Shown here piece after piece: positions 8,316-17,484 of a stretch of 64,000 bases of DNA (positions are counted from its first letter, which is position 1; the number at the start of each line of letters is the position of its first letter). The DNA lies in NCBI RefSeq assembly GCF_014207135.1, contig NZ_JACHCC010000008.1, positions 248,001-312,000 of the forward strand, given 5' to 3'. Source of the DNA: Pedobacter cryoconitis. GTDB taxonomy: Bacteria > Bacteroidota > Bacteroidia > Sphingobacteriales > Sphingobacteriaceae. The translations under genes and the position numbers were made by a program. Under the pieces are notes generated by a model. The model made no database searches, was not told where the DNA came from, and was given only the letters and a program-made list of their open reading frames with translations.

Positions 8316-9653
8316 ATGAAATCTATATTTAGTTTGTTTATTCTATTAATTTCCTTCCTTCCTTCAAAATCGCAGGATAATCTGATCCCTTCCAGTATCA
8401 AAACCAACAGTAGCATATTAAATGATTTTATGGATCAGCGATTCGGAATGTTTATACATTGGGGACCAGTAACCCTACGTGGTACTGAGATTGGCTGGAG
8501 CAGAGGTGTAAATGTTCCAATAGATGATTACGACAACCTATATAAAGAATTTAACCCTACCTTATTCAATGCCGACCAATGGGTGAAGGTGGCTAAAGAT
8601 GCTGGTATGAAATATTTGACCATTACAGCAAAACACCATGATGGCTTTTTATTATGGCCCAGCTCCATTTCTGACTACAACATTATGAATTCTCCATACA
8701 AAGTGGATATTGTTGGCGCATTGGCAACAGCTTGCAAGAAATACGATATTAAATTTTGCATTTACTTTACAGTTTTGGATTGGCATGACCCGAATTATCC
8801 TATTCATATCCCAGACGGGAAAAATATTGATTCTAAAGCAGATATGAACAAATTTGTGCTTACGATGAAAAGGGAGCTAAAGGAACTTATCACAAATTAC
8901 CACCCCTATATGCTTTGGTTTGATGGCAACTGGGAAAGTCCCTGGAAAAACGAATATGGCATAGATATTTACACCTATCTTAAAAAGCTGGATCCAAATG
9001 TGATCATCAATAACAGAATCGGAGCAAACAGTGAACATCCAAAATTAGGTCCTGGAATTTTAGGCGATTATGCAACACCAGAACAAAAAATTGGTGAGCT
9101 TAATATGAATGATCCTTGGGAAACCTGCATGACCATTTGCCAACAATGGGCCTGGAAACCCAACGACTCTTTAAAAACCTTAAAAGTATGTATTCAAACC
9201 CTGGCTAAAGTTGCCGGAGGAAATGGAAATCTCTTGTTTAATATCGGTCCGATGCCTGATGGAAGAATAGAGAAACGACAGGTAACAAGACTTAAAGAAA
9301 TAGGTGACTGGCTTAATCTTTATGGCGAAAGTATATATAGAACAAAAGGAGGACCATTTCAACCGAATGAGATATATGCAACGACCCGTCGGGGAAATAA
9401 ACTGTATGTGCATGTTTTCGAAAGAAAATCAGACCAATTAGTATTACCAGCGATGCCTGAAATTCGAGTTAAAAAAGCCTTTTTATTACGTGGCGCCAAC
9501 ATAGATTATAAACAAAGTAAAGGCGTAATCACCCTTCAGTTGCCCAGGCAGCTTCCTGATCAAAACGATTCCGTCATTGTTTTAGAACTGAACACAAATG
9601 CAGAAAACATCCCGGTTGTTTCTCAGACTAAATATAACTCTTTAATAATTTAG
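8316..9653 (+). CDS. GH29 alpha-L-fucosidase
   Basis: A 445-aa exported protein (signal peptide to about residue 19, PSKSQ). The barrel motifs are clear: RFGMFIHWG (42-50), KHHDGFLLW (106-114) and MLWFDGNWE with the nucleophile Asp203. Residues about 350-440 form a beta-rich C-terminal domain (KLYVHVFERKSDQLVLPAMP). Length and motifs are normal for GH29. It should hydrolyse alpha-L-fucosides in the periplasm or at the cell surface. It has its own promoter and a divergent AraC neighbour, so it is likely controlled separately from the PULs. Its 3' end faces the DUF1275 gene 17 bases away. Confidence 0.88.
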   Translation: MKSIFSLFILLISFLPSKSQDNLIPSSIKTNSSILNDFMDQRFGMFIHWGPVTLRGTEIGWSRGVNVPIDDYDNLYKEFNPTLFNADQWVKVAKDAGMKYLTITAKHHDGFLLWPSSISDYNIMNSPYKVDIVGALATACKKYDIKFCIYFTVLDWHDPNYPIHIPDGKNIDSKADMNKFVLTMKRELKELITNYHPYMLWFDGNWESPWKNEYGIDIYTYLKKLDPNVIINNRIGANSEHPKLGPGILGDYATPEQKIGELNMNDPWETCMTICQQWAWKPNDSLKTLKVCIQTLAKVAGGNGNLLFNIGPMPDGRIEKRQVTRLKEIGDWLNLYGESIYRTKGGPFQPNEIYATTRRGNKLYVHVFERKSDQLVLPAMPEIRVKKAFLLRGANIDYKQSKGVITLQLPRQLPDQNDSVIVLELNTNAENIPVVSQTKYNSLII

Positions 9654-9670
9654 GTCAAATGCCAGCGGAA

Positions 9671-10432
9671 TCAAGAATCTTCCAACTCAGGATCTAATAT
9701 TTTTTTTATTGCAATGATGGTTCTTTGATAGAATCGCATGGTTCTTATTCGAAAAATATCATACAATAATGCATAAATCAATATACCAATCGGTCCATAA
9801 AAGGCATTGAATCCAAAACGATGAAAGAGATAAGCTCCAACAATAGCTCCTGTCATAAAAAAGAATATAATGACAAGTCTAAGTTTTATTTTAGTCCGTA
9901 GCGCTGGTTGGGAACGCTTTTCTTTATTAAAAAGTTGCGCCAGTTCAATGCCCAGATCGGTAAAAGTACCGGTAAGATGGGTCGTTCGGACTACAGAACC
10001 CGAAATCATAGAAACTAAAGAATTTTGCAAACCCATTGCAAAAAGCAAACTTCCGGCAAAAATTTCTTTTGAAACCAAAGTTCCATCATAACGCTGTCCA
10101 TATAATCCTGAAAAAAGCAAAATAATTATTTCAATAAAAATAGGAATTGAATAAGAATACCTCTGATTACGTCCTGTAAACGACAATATTAAGCTTGAAA
10201 TAAATGCACCTGCTAAAAAAAGAAACATCCATAATGCAATAACCTGAGCCGTTTTCCAATCCTGTAAAGCAATTCTTTCAGCAAATAAAGCAGCATGACC
10301 AGTAACATTAGTGGTTAATACAGAGAACCCAAGAAATCCTGCAGCATTTACAAACCCGGCAGTTATCCCAAGTAGAGTTGCTAATCTGAGGTTATGTTGA
10401 GGGGTACGTTTTGCCCCTAAGTGTCTTAACAT
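9671..10432 (-). CDS. DUF1275 (YoaK-type) integral membrane protein
   Basis: The 253-aa protein has about six hydrophobic helices (ATLLGITAGFVNAAGFLGF, VIALWMFLFLAGAFISSLIL, IPIFIEIIILLFSGLY, and others). The conserved features NVTGHAALFAE and QNSLVSMISGSVVRTTHLTG match the DUF1275/YoaK family of inner-membrane proteins. The molecular function of this family is not established, though some members are linked to stress or degradation of toxic compounds. It is flanked by a fucosidase on each side with no sign of a joint operon. Confidence 0.82.
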   Translation of the reverse strand: MLRHLGAKRTPQHNLRLATLLGITAGFVNAAGFLGFSVLTTNVTGHAALFAERIALQDWKTAQVIALWMFLFLAGAFISSLILSFTGRNQRYSYSIPIFIEIIILLFSGLYGQRYDGTLVSKEIFAGSLLFAMGLQNSLVSMISGSVVRTTHLTGTFTDLGIELAQLFNKEKRSQPALRTKIKLRLVIIFFFMTGAIVGAYLFHRFGFNAFYGPIGILIYALLYDIFRIRTMRFYQRTIIAIKKILDPELEDS

Positions 10433-10560
10433 GATTGTTATCTATTATTCATGGAATGAAGCAGTTGTTCTTCCGGCTTCATCAATTGATAAAGATACCC
10501 AAGGTACACAATTAAACTATAGTCCTGGGAATACAGTCTTAACAGTTCAATATCTTCCAA

Positions 10561-10596
10561 ATTCAAAAGCTGTCTCTTTCGAAACAGCTTTTGAAT
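10561..10596 (-). terminator. Hairpin terminator downstream of the PUL A GH29 gene
   Basis: A perfect 13-bp inverted repeat (10561-10573 and 10584-10596, arm ATTCAAAAGCTGT) encloses a 10-base loop. The A-rich and T-rich ends of the stem make it usable in both directions. It lies 35 bases after the stop of the GH29 gene and probably ends the SusC-SusD-GH29 transcript. Confidence 0.7.
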
Positions 10597-10630
10597 TATA
10601 GAAATCACAGGAAATGATACACATCATACT

Positions 10631-12439
10631 TTATTGAACCTTCTCTATCCAGATTCTGTTCAGATCTAGTTTTTGTTCAGGTTTCAGGTTTGTTTTTAAT
10701 GAAATCTCATAATAACCAGGCTTAGTAAAATTAAAAGCCCCTACCCGGTTGTCTGCAAACTCATCTGTATATTGCTCATGCGGCTCTACAACCACCTTGC
10801 CGTTCGGTTTCAGATTTACGGTTAATTGCTGCTGATTGGCACTTATCACGGCATTGACATCCGCCGAAGCAAAATTATGACAAGAGATGTCCACAGTATA
10901 CTGACCTGCTTCAGGAATATAAACCTTCCAGATGATAGTTCCCTCTTTATGTATCAACAGACGATCAGGAAGCAGTCCATCAAATGGTTTTGCTTCAAAC
11001 TCATCGGGTTTATGCATATAGTTTTTACTGTTCAGGGCATATCCGCCAAATTCAGATGCAGCCACAACCGATGGGTCTACCTGCACAGGCTGGCTGTACT
11101 CCAGCTTAACAACTGACACAAAATGATCACTCTGTTCGCCTGGCAGCTGGATAAGCGTAAGGGGGCCGTTTTGTGTGAAGGATAATTTTTCTTCCTTCCC
11201 ATTTCTGATCAAAAATGCTTTCTCCACTTTTGAAAGAATACCTGATAAATGAAGCAAATGGTCCAGTGGCCAATTATAAATGTTCAGGTAAACCATTTGT
11301 TTATTGCCTGTAATTTTTCTGGTGGTAACTCTTCCCCAATCAAAACGAGGGTCATTAAATCGCAAACCTGCATCTCCGTAGATGGCCTCCCCGTTCTTCG
11401 TAAGCCAGCTGCCCATGTCTTCCAAACGTCTGACACCTTCATAAGGGACAGAACCATCTGCGCGTGGCCCGATATTCAAGGTAAAATTTCCATTAAGGCT
11501 TACATTATCAATCAGTGACTGTAATAACTGGCTTGACGATTTCCATTGATTTTCCAGCGAATTATATCCCCAGGAGTGCGCTATGGTACCGGCTGTTTCC
11601 CATGGCTGATCATTATAGGTCGAACCAAACTGATTATCGCCCAGCGTTTGAAAATCAATACCCGGGTTTGGTGTCGGCAAGCCCAGTCTTGAATTGATTA
11701 AACAGTTAGGTTGTAATTCCCGTACCAGTTTGATAACCTGTTCCAACTGTTCTTTTTTCACAATTGTTGTCCTATGATCAACCCACATATCAAACCAGAG
11801 CATCGCAATATCTCCGTAATTGGTTAACAGCTCCCGTAGTTGAGGCAACACTTTTCCCTGCCAGTACTTATCATACTGCTCATCTGTAATCCGGCCTGTC
11901 AACTCCTGGTTATGATCCCAGCCATCAGGATGCTCCCAGTCCAGCCAGTGCGAATAATAAAATCCTAAACGCATGTTGTGTTTCTTGCATGCTGCAGCCA
12001 GTTCTTTAATGACGTCCCGGTTGGTTTTACCCAATTTAGGCAGGCTGTATTCACTAACCTTGGTATCCCAAAGTGCAATACCGTCATGATGTTTAGCCGT
12101 GATGACGATATATTTCATCCCAGCTTTTTTCGCTAGAAGCACCCATTCTTCCGGGTTTATTTTATCCCAATCAAACCTTTTGGCCAGTGCTGTATACTCT
12201 TTGTTTGAAATACGGTTACGATAACGCAGCCATTCCGCATAATTGTTGCCATTTCTAAGTCGTTCTCCCTTCCATATGCCTTCAGCAGCACTATACAGTC
12301 CCCAGTGAATAAACATCCCAAAGCGCGCCTGCGTAAACCAGTCAGCACGTTGATCAGATGGTATTGCGGGCCTCTGCGCATTTGAAAAGGAGGCCATACC
12401 TACAAATAATAATAGTATCGTACAGGATTTAATATTCAT
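10631..12439 (-). CDS. GH29 alpha-L-fucosidase, two-domain form, PUL A
   Basis: This is the longest fucosidase here (602 aa), with a signal peptide ending at SNAQR (about residue 21). Barrel motifs are RFGMFIHWGLYS (39-50), KHHDGIALW (116-124) and AMLWFDMW with the nucleophile Asp217. After the barrel come a beta-sandwich and an extra C-terminal module (about 470-602: TIIWKVYIPEAGQYTVDISC) that resembles a carbohydrate-binding beta-sandwich. It follows a susD gene by 21 bases and ends the SusC-SusD-GH29 operon, so it is the enzyme most directly tied to the glycan imported by that pair. Confidence 0.88.
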   Translation of the reverse strand: MNIKSCTILLLFVGMASFSNAQRPAIPSDQRADWFTQARFGMFIHWGLYSAAEGIWKGERLRNGNNYAEWLRYRNRISNKEYTALAKRFDWDKINPEEWVLLAKKAGMKYIVITAKHHDGIALWDTKVSEYSLPKLGKTNRDVIKELAAACKKHNMRLGFYYSHWLDWEHPDGWDHNQELTGRITDEQYDKYWQGKVLPQLRELLTNYGDIAMLWFDMWVDHRTTIVKKEQLEQVIKLVRELQPNCLINSRLGLPTPNPGIDFQTLGDNQFGSTYNDQPWETAGTIAHSWGYNSLENQWKSSSQLLQSLIDNVSLNGNFTLNIGPRADGSVPYEGVRRLEDMGSWLTKNGEAIYGDAGLRFNDPRFDWGRVTTRKITGNKQMVYLNIYNWPLDHLLHLSGILSKVEKAFLIRNGKEEKLSFTQNGPLTLIQLPGEQSDHFVSVVKLEYSQPVQVDPSVVAASEFGGYALNSKNYMHKPDEFEAKPFDGLLPDRLLIHKEGTIIWKVYIPEAGQYTVDISCHNFASADVNAVISANQQQLTVNLKPNGKVVVEPHEQYTDEFADNRVGAFNFTKPGYYEISLKTNLKPEQKLDLNRIWIEKVQ

Positions 12440-12460
12440 GATGTGTTAAATTTAAGCGAA

Positions 12461-13963
12461 TTAATATCCAGGAGTTGGTATCAGGTTCGTATTATTTCTA
12501 AGTTCTCTGCTTGGGATCGGAAATAAAAGTTCTCTCTGCGTTAAAACCGGCCCATAAGAAAACTGATGACCTACATAATTGTCAAAGCCCTTAGTCTTGA
12601 GATTAAATGCTTTACGAAGGCGAGCCATATCATACCAGGTGACATTTTCAAAACATAGTTCATACCAGCGCTCACGCCAGATAGCCTCCCGTAACTGATC
12701 TTTAGACAAGCCGGTAAGTCCTGCCAACTGTGCCCTTTTCCTGATCAGGTTAACGGCATCATATATTTTAGGACCAGGACCATTAACCTCATTAGCTGCC
12801 TCGGCATAAATCAACAGCACGTCAGCATAACGGATCAGAGACCAGTTCAGATCACTATTCGCTGTGCTTGTCTGTGCCACGACATCAAAAAGCTTATAAA
12901 TAAAATTCCCTCCTAAATCTACCTCCAGGTTTCTATTGTCCTGATTGGTGAATTTAGTAAAAAAGAACTGACCTTCTTTTGCGCGCAGATCCGCCGGGTC
13001 ATAGGATTTTACAAAGTCGGCAGTGGCATATATACCTCCGGTTTCAGCAGAATATGCTGAAATATTCTTATTATATGGAATAATCAATGATTGCCAGGTT
13101 CCAGGTATAATTTGTGTTTTATACTGTATCATAAAAATATTTTCGTCTACATTCTTTTTGGCCGGATTATGCAAATCACTATAGTTGTCAAAGAGCCTGA
13201 ATTGTTTGGAATCAACAACCTCCTCTGCTTTCTTTGCCGCCAGATCAAAATATTCGGTCCCTTTTTGTAAAGGATACCCCGCCATCGTAAGGTATACTTT
13301 GGCAAGCAATGATTTTACTGCCCCCAGGCTAACCTTTCCGGTGATATCTACCCATGGTAGCCCTGCAACTTCTGCCGTCTTTAAATCCTCTACAATCAAT
13401 TTATAAACATCTTCCGGAGCAGCTTGCTTTGGCCTCAGCTGACCAGATGTAAGATCTACAGGTTCAGTAACCAAAGGGATATTACCAAATTGCTGAACTA
13501 ACGTAAAATAATACCAGGCGCGTAAAAAATGTGCTTCACCTAATAATCTTTTAGCTTCTGATGCATCCATTGCTATTCCAGGGATTTTAGCGATAGAAAG
13601 GTTTGCATTCCCAATACCCTTATAATAATTCTGCCAGTAATTTAACCCATAACTATTATCTGCAGTATTTTGCAGGTCCTTTACAAAATAACTATCAACA
13701 GCCTGTCCAAGATCTGTTGCAGCCTGACCAGTTGCGAATTCCGTCATCGTCCAGGGCCCTCCGCCAAAGTCGCCACTCATCGGATCACGCAAACTTGCAT
13801 AAATTGCATTCACAGAACTTCTGGCATGTTCTGGTTTCGTAAAATAATTTTCTACAGTAAAGTTGCTCGGGTCAGATTCATTCAGAAATTTTTTACAACC
13901 AGTCTGCCATAATATACTGGTAGCTAATATCAGGAACCCATATTTTTTTATAATTGCTTTCAT
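12461..13963 (-). CDS. SusD-family glycan-binding lipoprotein, PUL A
   Basis: A 500-aa protein with a lipobox (WQTGC at about 19-23) followed by KKFLNESDP, the standard SusD N-terminus. Internal family features include EAHFLRAWYYFTLVQQFGNIPLV and the C-terminal RERWYELCFENVTWYDMARL with a final LIPTPGY. SusD proteins sit on the cell surface as a lid over the SusC channel and bind the oligosaccharide. It follows susC by 29 bases and is in one operon with it and the GH29 gene. Confidence 0.93.
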   Translation of the reverse strand: MKAIIKKYGFLILATSILWQTGCKKFLNESDPSNFTVENYFTKPEHARSSVNAIYASLRDPMSGDFGGGPWTMTEFATGQAATDLGQAVDSYFVKDLQNTADNSYGLNYWQNYYKGIGNANLSIAKIPGIAMDASEAKRLLGEAHFLRAWYYFTLVQQFGNIPLVTEPVDLTSGQLRPKQAAPEDVYKLIVEDLKTAEVAGLPWVDITGKVSLGAVKSLLAKVYLTMAGYPLQKGTEYFDLAAKKAEEVVDSKQFRLFDNYSDLHNPAKKNVDENIFMIQYKTQIIPGTWQSLIIPYNKNISAYSAETGGIYATADFVKSYDPADLRAKEGQFFFTKFTNQDNRNLEVDLGGNFIYKLFDVVAQTSTANSDLNWSLIRYADVLLIYAEAANEVNGPGPKIYDAVNLIRKRAQLAGLTGLSKDQLREAIWRERWYELCFENVTWYDMARLRKAFNLKTKGFDNYVGHQFSYGPVLTQRELLFPIPSRELRNNTNLIPTPGY

Positions 13964-13992
13964 TACTTTTCTCTTAAAAGGTTTGTATTAAA

Positions 13993-16900
13993 TTATAAGG
14001 CAATGTTAACACCCAACATAAATACCCTTGGCTTTGGGTAATCGTACAAGGCCAGCCCCTGATCAAAAGGCGCACTGGAGTTAGAAACTTCCGGATCGTA
14101 CCCTTTATATTTGGTTGCCACGAAAAAATTCTGAACAGATCCATATATTCTCAGCCGGTTTAATTTTAATGCTGATGCAGTTTTTGACGGAAATGTATAC
14201 GCCAGTAGTAAATTGCGTCCACGGATAAATGATGCATCAGTTACCTTATGACTGTCATTGTTGGTTGTGTAATAAGCATTAATTGGCCGTATTTGCGCGA
14301 TCGGGGTATTTTGGTTTGTTTCTGTCCATGCATTGAGTACAGTTTTGTAACTATTAGCAATACCCTGCCTGTCTTCTGCAGAGTGCAGGCTTCTGTCCAG
14401 TACGTCATTACCATACATATACTGAAGGTCTATGGTCAAAGACCATGATTTATATTGAAACGTATTCAGAAAGGTTCCAAACCCATCAGGTATACCTTTT
14501 CCTATAATCGTTCTGTCTAAATCATTTATCTTTCCATCATTATTCAAGTCTTTATATTTGATGTCACCCGGTAACATATTATACTTCCTGGCTTCCTCAG
14601 CTTCATTACTCCCCCATGTTCCTAACTGAACCCTTCCGAAGAAAGAGCCCACAGGTTCTCCAACCCGGATGATGCCATTGCCGGAAACAATATCTCCACT
14701 GGCTAAGGCGAGTACTTTATTCTTGTTGACCGACAGGTTGAATGTTGTACTCCATGAAAAATCGGCTGTTTTGATGTTGGTTGAATTGATACTAAATTCA
14801 AAACCCTTGTTCTCCATGCTCCCCACATTCGAAAAAATGCTGCCGTATCCACTGCTGAAAGGCAATGGAGCATCCAGGAGCATCCCATTTACTTTTCTCT
14901 TGTAAAGATCAAGTTCCAGATTTAACCGGTTAGAGAATAAGCCGACCTCCAGCCCAAAGTCAATCTGCTTCGTTTTTTCCCATTGCAGGTTAGAATTGGC
15001 CATACGGTCTGTACCTATACCTATGTTTCTTGTCCCATCAAAAATCACGTTATAATTGCCCAGCCCTGCAAGTGCCCTGTATGCCGGAATTTCAGAATTA
15101 CCTGTGGCTCCATAACTGGTACGAAGCTTTAAGTTGGAAATAACCGGGATATTCTTCATAAAATCCTCTTCAGTAACTTTCCACGCTAATGCGGCCGAGG
15201 GAAAGAAAGCAAACTGATTGCTCGATCCAAATTTTGAAGAACCGTCTGCCCTGCCTGTAAAGGTGACCAGGTATCTGTTGAGTAAGCTATAATTGATACG
15301 GGCAAAATAGGAGTTCAGCCCATAGGCCTGTCCATTAGAATATGGGGGCTGAGGGCTGGATCCTGCGCCAAGATTGTTGTACTTAAAATAAGAATCATCA
15401 AACCCTTGTGTACTGGCCTGATTTTCAAAACGATCCACATGCTGCCAGGAAAGGCCAGCCATTGCAGTCAAAGTGTGTATTTTAGAAAATTGCCTGTTAT
15501 AGGTAAGATAATTCTCAAACTGCCATGAATTGTACCTGTTGTTATTTACAGATGCGTCTCCATTGTCAGAGATATACTGCATTCCCTTAGCAGCGAAATA
15601 GTCTTCTCTCTGATTAATCACATTAACGCCGATGGTTGATTTAAAATCCAGTCCGGGGATCAGATGAATAGTTGCATACATATTGCCGAGTAAAGTCTGG
15701 GTGCGCAAAAGAGATAGTCTATCCGCAGCTACCCGCAGCGGGCTATCACCACCTTCCATTCCGGGATAGTCACGGTTACTGGCCCATGATCCATCTGCAT
15801 ATTTCACAGGAATTATAGGTAAGGCTTCCAAAACCTGACGCATCATAGTGATACCTCCTCCATCAATCTGGTCCACTTGCTTCTCGTTCTGATCGGTATA
15901 ACCTAATGTACCCCCTACTTTTATCCAGGTCTTGATCTGACTGTCGAATACAAAACGGCCAGCAAATCTTTTTTGCCATGATCCCCGCGCCAGTCCTTCC
16001 TGATTACGATAGTTTAAAAATGCGCCGTAGCTACTTTTCTCATTGCCATCGGTAAATCCAAGCTGGTGATTTTGAGTAAAAGCTTTTTGAAAGGACTCAT
16101 CCTGCCAGTCAGTATCATACAGTGGATTTCCTTGTGCATCGAATAATTTGGGATTGGTCCGTTTAGTTTTAGGATCTGTATATTTTGTACCGGTTGCCCA
16201 TCCAATTGGATCATATTTTTGAGCATTTGCATAAGCCAGGTCTTCTACAGCTAAAAACTCCTTTGAATTAAGTAATTTAAGCTTTTTGGGAAGCACACCA
16301 ATACTGAAATCAGCATCATAGGTAATACTTCCACCTCCGGAACTTCCTCTTTTTGTCGTCACGAGAATCACACCATTGGCACCGCGTGCCCCGTAAATTG
16401 CCGTGGAAGAGGCATCTTTTAACACTTCAATAGAGGCAATATCATCTGGATTGATGTAATCTATTGGAGTACTCCCGTTTCTCAGGTCTACCGTATTCAA
16501 TATCACACCGTCTATGACGTACAAGGGATTATTGGAAACACTCAATGAACTTGATCCGCGAATTCGGATATTTGCCCTGCCACCCGGTCTTCCGGAATTA
16601 GAGGACACATTCACACCTGATACACGGCCCGATAAACTTTGATTCAGCGAAGAAGAAGGACGTTCTTGCAGGGCTTCAGCTTTTACGGTACCAACAGCCC
16701 CCGTTAAGTCCGATTTTTTTGCTGTTCCATAGCCGACCACTACAACTTCATCTAAATCCTGTTGCTTAGGCACAAGTTTGATGACCATACTATTAGCGCT
16801 CACCTTTACTTCCTGAGTAACATAGCCTATTGATGAAATGATCAGGAAAGTATCATCGGTCAGGCCCTTTAAACTAAAATTACCAGTGTTATCGGTTATT

Positions 16901-17130
16901 GTTGATTTTTCGGTATTCTTTACTTTAATACTTACACCTGGTACTCCAATTCCGGTCTCATCTAAAACTTTTCCCTGTACATCAATTGAAGAAACCTGTA
17001 AATGATCTCTGCTCTTCTTCAGAGAATGCGCATTCAGCGGAAGCTGTACTGCAAAAAAAATAATGATAAGGTAAATAATTTTTTGGCGCAAAGCCAAGCC
17101 CTTAGGCGGCAGGTTGAAAAACTTTTTCAT
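13993..17130 (-). CDS. SusC-family TonB-dependent outer-membrane transporter, PUL A
   Basis: The 1045-aa protein begins with a signal peptide (to about residue 35), then a carboxypeptidase-regulatory-like domain (about 50-125, VQGKVLDETGIGVPGVSIKV), the TonB-box region (LDEVVVVGYGT), a plug domain with the SusC signature (DIASIEVLKDASSTAIYGAR) and a C-terminal beta-barrel ending in VFMLGVNIAL. It has no STN domain, unlike the SusC at 25254, so it should not signal through a FecR/sigma pair. It imports the glycan fragments bound by the SusD encoded next. Confidence 0.93.
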   Translation of the reverse strand: MKKFFNLPPKGLALRQKIIYLIIIFFAVQLPLNAHSLKKSRDHLQVSSIDVQGKVLDETGIGVPGVSIKVKNTEKSTITDNTGNFSLKGLTDDTFLIISSIGYVTQEVKVSANSMVIKLVPKQQDLDEVVVVGYGTAKKSDLTGAVGTVKAEALQERPSSSLNQSLSGRVSGVNVSSNSGRPGGRANIRIRGSSSLSVSNNPLYVIDGVILNTVDLRNGSTPIDYINPDDIASIEVLKDASSTAIYGARGANGVILVTTKRGSSGGGSITYDADFSIGVLPKKLKLLNSKEFLAVEDLAYANAQKYDPIGWATGTKYTDPKTKRTNPKLFDAQGNPLYDTDWQDESFQKAFTQNHQLGFTDGNEKSSYGAFLNYRNQEGLARGSWQKRFAGRFVFDSQIKTWIKVGGTLGYTDQNEKQVDQIDGGGITMMRQVLEALPIIPVKYADGSWASNRDYPGMEGGDSPLRVAADRLSLLRTQTLLGNMYATIHLIPGLDFKSTIGVNVINQREDYFAAKGMQYISDNGDASVNNNRYNSWQFENYLTYNRQFSKIHTLTAMAGLSWQHVDRFENQASTQGFDDSYFKYNNLGAGSSPQPPYSNGQAYGLNSYFARINYSLLNRYLVTFTGRADGSSKFGSSNQFAFFPSAALAWKVTEEDFMKNIPVISNLKLRTSYGATGNSEIPAYRALAGLGNYNVIFDGTRNIGIGTDRMANSNLQWEKTKQIDFGLEVGLFSNRLNLELDLYKRKVNGMLLDAPLPFSSGYGSIFSNVGSMENKGFEFSINSTNIKTADFSWSTTFNLSVNKNKVLALASGDIVSGNGIIRVGEPVGSFFGRVQLGTWGSNEAEEARKYNMLPGDIKYKDLNNDGKINDLDRTIIGKGIPDGFGTFLNTFQYKSWSLTIDLQYMYGNDVLDRSLHSAEDRQGIANSYKTVLNAWTETNQNTPIAQIRPINAYYTTNNDSHKVTDASFIRGRNLLLAYTFPSKTASALKLNRLRIYGSVQNFFVATKYKGYDPEVSNSSAPFDQGLALYDYPKPRVFMLGVNIAL

Positions 17131-17484
17131 ACTTGGTTGATTTGGTTGGTTAGGTTCAAAAACTAATACCTTTTACCATCATCCCAAACTCTGTTTCTTT
17201 TCGGCTTGCAGCTATTTTTTATGCCTGCCGGATTTTAAAGAGTCAGCATTTAGATAAGAAGTATTAGGTGGGTTATGATGAAGATATGAGAAATGTTACC
17301 CGTGAGATTATACTTTTTTTGCAATTCATTAAACTATCTTGTCATAATTTAATACGTAATAATCTCTTTTTAAATTTGTTGCGCCAGAACGGCTCTATTG
17401 ATCAGTATAAGCAAAGTATTAAACACTGCTTGAGGTGAGAGATATAATCAGAGCCATCAAACAGGGCTCTGATTATATAAATGT
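17131..17484. other. Intergenic region upstream of susC of PUL A
   Basis: These 354 bases lie between the end of PUL B and the start of PUL A, and should hold the PUL A promoter and leader. I find no exact CAAAnnTA (minus-strand -7 element) and no regulator gene or operator palindrome. The only strong structure is the hairpin at 17444-17478. Control of PUL A therefore comes from somewhere outside the locus. Confidence 0.45.
17444..17478 (-). terminator. Hairpin after the aldose epimerase gene (end of PUL B)
   Basis: A perfect 13-bp inverted repeat (17444-17456 and 17466-17478, arm TATAATCAGAGCC) with a 9-base loop lies 7 bases after the stop codon of the epimerase gene. There is no clear run of T after it on the minus strand, so termination efficiency is uncertain; it may also protect the 3' end. 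Confidence 0.5.

Noticed and set aside
10433..10560. A possible small gene between DUF1275 and the terminator
   Set aside because: No frame of useful length with a start codon and protein-like composition was found.
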